Part shown: piece by piece, positions 60,241 to 64,000 of the stretch | Layout: the number at the start of each line of letters is the position of its first letter | Position numbering within the stretch: the stretch's first letter is position 1 | Assembly (NCBI GenBank): GCA_000156155.1 | Contig: DS995299.1 | Coordinates: 769,827 to 833,826 of the forward strand | DNA: 64,000 nt | Direction: 5' to 3' | DNA from: a beta proteobacterium KB13 | GTDB taxonomy: Bacteria > Pseudomonadota > Gammaproteobacteria > Burkholderiales > Methylophilaceae | Made by a program: the position numbers and the translations under genes | Notes under the pieces: generated by a model | Told to the model about the DNA's origin: nothing | Databases searched by the model: none | What the model saw: the letters and a program-made list of their open reading frames with translations, nothing else

Positions 60241-61091
60241 TGTCTGTCGAGTTCTTTAATTATCATATCAACTGGAAGTCTAAAGCCATTCATCCTGGAA
60301 GACATAAGTCTGATCAGCGAGGCATGGGAATTGAATTTGCTGGGCACTCAAACCTTCTTGATTATCCAGACCCAAGAAGGATAGATCTCCGAATGACAAT
60401 GAGAGATCCAATGGATCAGATTTATGTGCGCATTTTTAATCAAAGAAGCGCTACGCCCATTATGATTTTCAATGATTTGTCAGCGAGTATGAGTTTTGGT
60501 CAAGCAAGTAAGTTAGAGCGTGCAGCAGAAATTGCAAAAATTATTAAAAATTCTGCTTACCAAAATAGTGATGCCATTGGTCTTGTCGGATTTCATGATA
60601 CCGTAGATGATCAATGGGTTGCACCTTTATCTTATAGGCCATACCTAACTGAAAGTTTAATCAACAAAATTGCCTTAGAGAAAAATAAAAATAAAGGTTC
60701 TAAAGGTATTTTAAAGTTACATCAATACCTTCCAAAGGATCATACACTGATCTTTTTTATTTCTGATTTTCATATGCCTATCGAAGAAATAACAGTATTC
60801 TTGAATAACACAAGAAAACACACTATTGTTCCGGTCATTCTATGGGATAAGGATGAATATTCTAATTTACCGAAGTTTGGTATTACAACATTCACCGACC
60901 CTGAAACATTAGAAGAGAGAACAATATTGTTAAGAAAAAAACTCATCAAAAATATTATTACTGAATTTAATCAAAGAAAAAATCAATTGACCAAATTATT
61001 TAATAGCTTTGATGCACCACCTTTTTTTGTGGAGAGTGAATTTAATCCAGATGATATGACTCACTACTTTAATGAGTATTACCATGCTTAG
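60240..61091 (+). CDS. mxaS: MxaS protein (DUF58, VWA-like)
   Basis: Cytoplasmic DUF58 protein of 283 aa. The N-terminal INWKSKAIHPGRHKSDQRG and the block GHSNLLDYPDPRRIDLRMTMRDPMDQIYVR match MxaS proteins, and NDLSASMSFG is the degenerate MIDAS-type metal site of the VWA-like fold. Known MxaS proteins are needed for active methanol dehydrogenase, together with the MxaR ATPase. It overlaps mxaR by one base and mxaA by 8. Confidence 0.85.
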   Translation: MSVEFFNYHINWKSKAIHPGRHKSDQRGMGIEFAGHSNLLDYPDPRRIDLRMTMRDPMDQIYVRIFNQRSATPIMIFNDLSASMSFGQASKLERAAEIAKIIKNSAYQNSDAIGLVGFHDTVDDQWVAPLSYRPYLTESLINKIALEKNKNKGSKGILKLHQYLPKDHTLIFFISDFHMPIEEITVFLNNTRKHTIVPVILWDKDEYSNLPKFGITTFTDPETLEERTILLRKKLIKNIITEFNQRKNQLTKLFNSFDAPPFFVESEFNPDDMTHYFNEYYHA

Positions 61092-62043
61092 GTTTATTAT
61101 ATTAGTTGCATGTGCAAATTTAGTTTTTGCATTTGAAGATCCAAAAAAATTCCCTGATCTTGATGAAGAGTTTTACACATTATCAATAACCGAGCCCAGT
61201 CAGAAAGTTGGTTACCATGTTGGTGATCTCGTACAAAGACAAATTAAATTGACTGTGCATGAACCGTACGCTCTCGTCGAAGAATCATTACCAATTGTGG
61301 GCTATGAAAAACGTTTTAGGGGCCAGCTGCTTGGAATTACCCTGCAAAATATCGATAAGAAAATTAACAAGAATGAATTAGATCTGCTTTTAACTTATCA
61401 AATATTTACTAACAACGTGGTCGCTAAGCCAGCCTTTATAACTGCTGATTACTACAGGGTCGTTAATATAAAAAATCCTGAGGAAGTTTTAAAATTAAGG
61501 GTCCCTGAGCTCACAATAGCAGTCTCCCCTATTGCAATATTTGGAGATATTAAAGTCCAAGAAGATATGAGTGATTTTAGAGGTCCAGTTTTAATTGAAC
61601 AACAACAATACTTAAATAAAATTTATATTAGTACTGCTGTCTTTATTTTTTCCCTCTTTGTTCTTTTGTACGTTTATACGAAATTCACTATTGTTCCAGG
61701 ATTTAAAAAGACATTTTTACCTTTACATAGAAAATTAAAAAAAGATAAAGATATAAAGATTGATGAAATCATTAAATTGATTCATGGACAAATAAATAAT
61801 TATTCAGAAGCGAGTATTTTTGAAAAAAACCTTAAAGACCTGTATTCAAAAAATTCATCTTTTAAGTTTATTGAAAAAGAGCTAATTTTATTTTTTAAAA
61901 TTTCTAATCAGAAACTATTCACCAAGCAAATGAAAGAGAATGCATCCATTAGAGATTGGCTGATTTTTTTCTGCTTTCATCTGCATTTATGTGAAAAAAA
62001 GATTCCTGTTAAAAATTCAGATATTAAATTAGTAAAAATATAA
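61084..62043 (+). CDS. mxaA: MxaA protein, methanol dehydrogenase assembly
   Basis: A signal peptide (1-16, MLRFIILVACANLVFA) precedes a periplasmic domain of about 160 residues and one membrane span near residues 182-202 (YISTAVFIFSLFVLLYVYTKF), with a cytoplasmic tail. This layout, and position between mxaS and the VWA gene, fit MxaA, implicated with MxaC, K and L in putting calcium into methanol dehydrogenase. I prefer ATG 61084 over 61072 because it gives a clean signal peptide; it overlaps mxaS by 8 bp. Confidence 0.8.
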   Translation: MLRFIILVACANLVFAFEDPKKFPDLDEEFYTLSITEPSQKVGYHVGDLVQRQIKLTVHEPYALVEESLPIVGYEKRFRGQLLGITLQNIDKKINKNELDLLLTYQIFTNNVVAKPAFITADYYRVVNIKNPEEVLKLRVPELTIAVSPIAIFGDIKVQEDMSDFRGPVLIEQQQYLNKIYISTAVFIFSLFVLLYVYTKFTIVPGFKKTFLPLHRKLKKDKDIKIDEIIKLIHGQINNYSEASIFEKNLKDLYSKNSSFKFIEKELILFFKISNQKLFTKQMKENASIRDWLIFFCFHLHLCEKKIPVKNSDIKLVKI

Positions 62044-62046
62044 GAT

Positions 62047-63027
62047 ATGTTTTTTTTGAACCCTTTATTTCTGATCTTAATCCCCTTGGTATTTATCCCT
62101 TTTATTTTTAAAGTGATATCAAAAAACTTTTATTCGTGGAACACGCTAATTCCAAACGACTCATCATCGCTATTCCTATCCATCTTAATCAAAGTTTTTA
62201 ATAGCTTGATTATTCTTTTTTTAATACTCTATTTCGCATCCCCTCAAATGCCTCAAGAAAAAGTTACTAAAGTTGGAGTTGGATCTCAAATTGGACTTGT
62301 ATTGGATAGAAGTGCCTCTATGGACGACCCTTTTTCTGGATCAACCCAATTTGACGATGAGGGAGTTGGTGAGACTAAATCAGCTGCGGCTGCTAGACTT
62401 ATTATCAATTTTGTCGAGTCAAGAAAAAATGACATGATTGGAGTTATAACCTTTAGTAACTCGGCAATGTTTGTGTTACCTCTCACTCAAAATAAGAGTG
62501 CAATTACAGGGGCAGTTAATGCAACAGCTGGTAATGCACTATTTCAAACAAATATTGGGGCCGGTCTTTCAAGCGTCTCAGAACTCTTCGCTAAGGTAGA
62601 AGACTCGGGTTCACGTGCAGTAATTTTATTATCAGATGGAGCTGGAAGAATTGATGCGCCAACGCAACAAAAAATAAGAGATTGGTTTGATCGTTTTGAT
62701 ATTGGTTTGTATTGGATTGTCTTGCGACAGCCTGGAGGAATAAGTATCTTTGATGAAAATCTTAAAATTAGAGATGAAACGCAACCTCCACCTCAAATAG
62801 AACTGTTTGATTATTTCAAAACTTTTAGATCACCATTTCAGGCTTATGAGGCAGAAGACCCAGCATCACTTGAAAAGGCCATCAAAGATATTAACCTGAA
62901 AGAAAAAAAACAAATTTTTTATGAAGAAGTTATTCCAGGGACTAATTATTCGCTCCATCTTCTAATTGGTGCTTTTTTAATGACATTTGTACTATTCTTT
63001 CTTAAACTGATTGAGTTAAAAAAATAA
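62047..63027 (+). CDS. mxaC: MxaC protein (membrane VWA domain)
   Basis: A VWA-domain protein of 326 aa with two N-terminal membrane segments (about 5-22 and 42-63) and one at the C-terminus (LHLLIGAFLMTFVLFFLKLIEL). The MIDAS motif is DRSAS with D87, S89 and S91, and LLSDGAG supplies a further metal-site aspartate. The size and topology fit MxaC. BatA-type VWA proteins are a related alternative, but the gene order mxaA-C-K-L argues for MxaC. Confidence 0.83.
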   Translation: MFFLNPLFLILIPLVFIPFIFKVISKNFYSWNTLIPNDSSSLFLSILIKVFNSLIILFLILYFASPQMPQEKVTKVGVGSQIGLVLDRSASMDDPFSGSTQFDDEGVGETKSAAAARLIINFVESRKNDMIGVITFSNSAMFVLPLTQNKSAITGAVNATAGNALFQTNIGAGLSSVSELFAKVEDSGSRAVILLSDGAGRIDAPTQQKIRDWFDRFDIGLYWIVLRQPGGISIFDENLKIRDETQPPPQIELFDYFKTFRSPFQAYEAEDPASLEKAIKDINLKEKKQIFYEEVIPGTNYSLHLLIGAFLMTFVLFFLKLIELKK

Positions 63028-63031
63028 TATT

Positions 63032-63583
63032 ATGAAAAAATTAAATCAATTTTTTACAGTTAAATATATAACGAGTATAGCCTTAATTATTTTAGTCCTT
63101 AGCGCCTTATTCATCATTTTTAATCTTTTTAATCTGTATCAAACAAATAAATTTAATAATGAAGTGTTAGCTGGTGAGAATCCATCATTTTTTGAACAGA
63201 GTTTTGAAGCAAGATATTCCACGGCTTATTGGTTGGCTAAAAAAGAAATGTTTAAGGAATCAACAATTTTATTTAATGCTCTTATGAAGGATGCTGATGA
63301 CGATCAAAAATCAGCACTCCAATACAATATAGGTAATATTTTCTTTAAAAGAGGTTTAATCATTAATGGAACAAGCATGACTGTGAGAGATGAGGCGGAA
63401 TATCTGTTTCAACAAGCCAATAAAGCATATCGTCAGTCACTTAAATTTGGTCCTTATTATTGGGATGCAAAACATAACCTAGACAGGTTACTTACCATGC
63501 TCCCACCAGACCCCACACCAGGAGTTGGAGACTCAGATGCTCCAGGCCTCATTATGGGTAATATTCCTATCGGTTTACCATGA
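63032..63583 (+). CDS. mxaK: MxaK protein (membrane-anchored, TPR-like)
   Basis: 183 aa with one membrane segment (about 14-34, ITSIALIILVLSALFIIFNLF) and a periplasmic helical region (LFNALMKDADDDQKSALQYNIGN ... NKAYRQSLKFGPYYWDAKHNLDRLL) that resembles one or two TPR-like repeats. Position between the two VWA genes is typical of mxaK. The acidic, proline-rich C-terminus ends in PGVGDSDAPGLIMGNIPIGLP. The stop overlaps the mxaL start. Confidence 0.78.
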   Translation: MKKLNQFFTVKYITSIALIILVLSALFIIFNLFNLYQTNKFNNEVLAGENPSFFEQSFEARYSTAYWLAKKEMFKESTILFNALMKDADDDQKSALQYNIGNIFFKRGLIINGTSMTVRDEAEYLFQQANKAYRQSLKFGPYYWDAKHNLDRLLTMLPPDPTPGVGDSDAPGLIMGNIPIGLP

Positions 63584-64000
63584 TATTTTTTGATAAATTT
63601 AAAAAACATTTTGAGAAAAAAAGTGATTTTTTTCTCCTTGTTAGCTTCATTTTATTAGTGCTAGCGTTAGTCAATCCATCTATACCAGTTAATCAATCCA
63701 TTTATAACTATATTTTGATTGCAGACATTTCTCAAAGTATGAACACGGAAGATATGAAAATTAATCAAAAAACGGTATCTCGATTGGACTACACAAAACA
63801 TATCATGAGTCGCTTAGTGGAGGACTTTCCATGCGGCACTAAAGTGAGTATTGGGATGTTTGCTGGAGTGTCTGTTTCGGCAACTTACTCCCCAATTGAA
63901 GTATGTGAAAACTTTAGCAATATCAATACAACCATTAGTAAACTTGATTGGAGAGTTACATGGTCAGGCAATACAAGAATTAGAGAATCTGTGATTAATT
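63580..64000 (+). CDS. mxaL: MxaL protein (membrane VWA domain), 5' part
   Basis: An open frame from ATG 63580 runs to the window edge (140 codons), overlapping mxaK by 4 bp (ATGA). It has a membrane segment (about 17-31, FFLLVSFILLVLALV), then a VWA domain with MIDAS D49, S51 and S53 (ILIADISQSMNTED) and SGNTRI for the conserved Thr. The ending is cut off by the window. It fits MxaL, the second VWA protein of the cluster. Confidence 0.8.
   Translation, partial: MIFFDKFKKHFEKKSDFFLLVSFILLVLALVNPSIPVNQSIYNYILIADISQSMNTEDMKINQKTVSRLDYTKHIMSRLVEDFPCGTKVSIGMFAGVSVSATYSPIEVCENFSNINTTISKLDWRVTWSGNTRIRESVIN

Noticed and set aside
59224-64000. Interpretation as a generic Bat aerotolerance operon
   Set aside because: MoxR, DUF58 and VWA proteins are common to both, but no long BatD-like protein is present, a TPR-like protein lies between the two VWA genes and MxaS-type signature residues are present. 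The Mxa reading fits better.

Overview
The window looks like a chromosomal segment of a streamlined, AT-rich methylotrophic betaproteobacterium, most like Methylophilales of the OM43/HTCC2181 type. Three things suggest this. The right end carries methanol-dehydrogenase accessory genes in the order mxaR-S-A-C-K-L. The centre carries pgl, gnd and zwf, the oxidative branch used in the dissimilatory ribulose-monophosphate cycle. The run tyrA-aroA-cmk-rpsA-ihfB-lapB-pyrF and the EF-P(Arg32)/EarP pair are typical of Betaproteobacteria. The assignment is inference; no rRNA or other marker is present to confirm it. I see no tRNA, rRNA, CRISPR array, insertion sequence, prophage or pseudogene.

Layout. 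1-7.6 kb: the N-terminal piece of a membrane sensor divergent from acs, then yhdP and tldD. 7.6-9.7 kb: greB-earP-efp (minus), a translation/transcription elongation operon. 9.7-18.6 kb: an AddB-like/AddA-like nuclease-helicase pair (plus) and mfd (minus), a DNA repair block. 18.6-29.1 kb: rpiA, ftsK-lolA-rarA-serS, trxB-smr, ispD-ispF, amt and a DUF3301 gene. 29.1-34.6 kb: gluQRS, a GC-richer TonB-dependent siderophore receptor behind tandem Fur boxes, hslO, an rRNA methyltransferase and a TraB/GumN protein. 34.7-42.6 kb: the N-end-rule transferases aat and bpt, then tyrA-aroA-cmk-rpsA-ihfB-lapB-pyrF. 42.6-51.7 kb: metG, mrp, pgl, gnd-zwf-dcd and a large Orn/Lys/Arg decarboxylase. 51.7-59.1 kb: alaA-hom-thrC-thyA-folA, an Mth938-like gene and fabA-fabB. 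59.2-64 kb: mxaRSACKL, with mxaL cut by the window end.

The genome is extremely compact. No gene-free stretch exceeds about 140 bp. Genes in operons usually overlap by 1-14 bp. All ten convergent gene pairs either overlap at their stop codons or are separated by at most 2 bp. Several divergent pairs are separated by only 18-50 bp, and -10-like hexamers lie almost on the start codons. This raises the possibility of shared bidirectional promoters and leaderless mRNAs; one decamer (ATTATAAACA) recurs in three of these gaps.

The most interesting points are: mxaRSACKL with no mxaFJGI in front of it; the tandem-Fur-box receptor gene whose base composition differs from its neighbours; the recurring bidirectional -10 element; a five-domain ribosomal protein S1 with a two-hairpin leader; and a dyad operator candidate just downstream of a strong extended -10 promoter of gnd-zwf.
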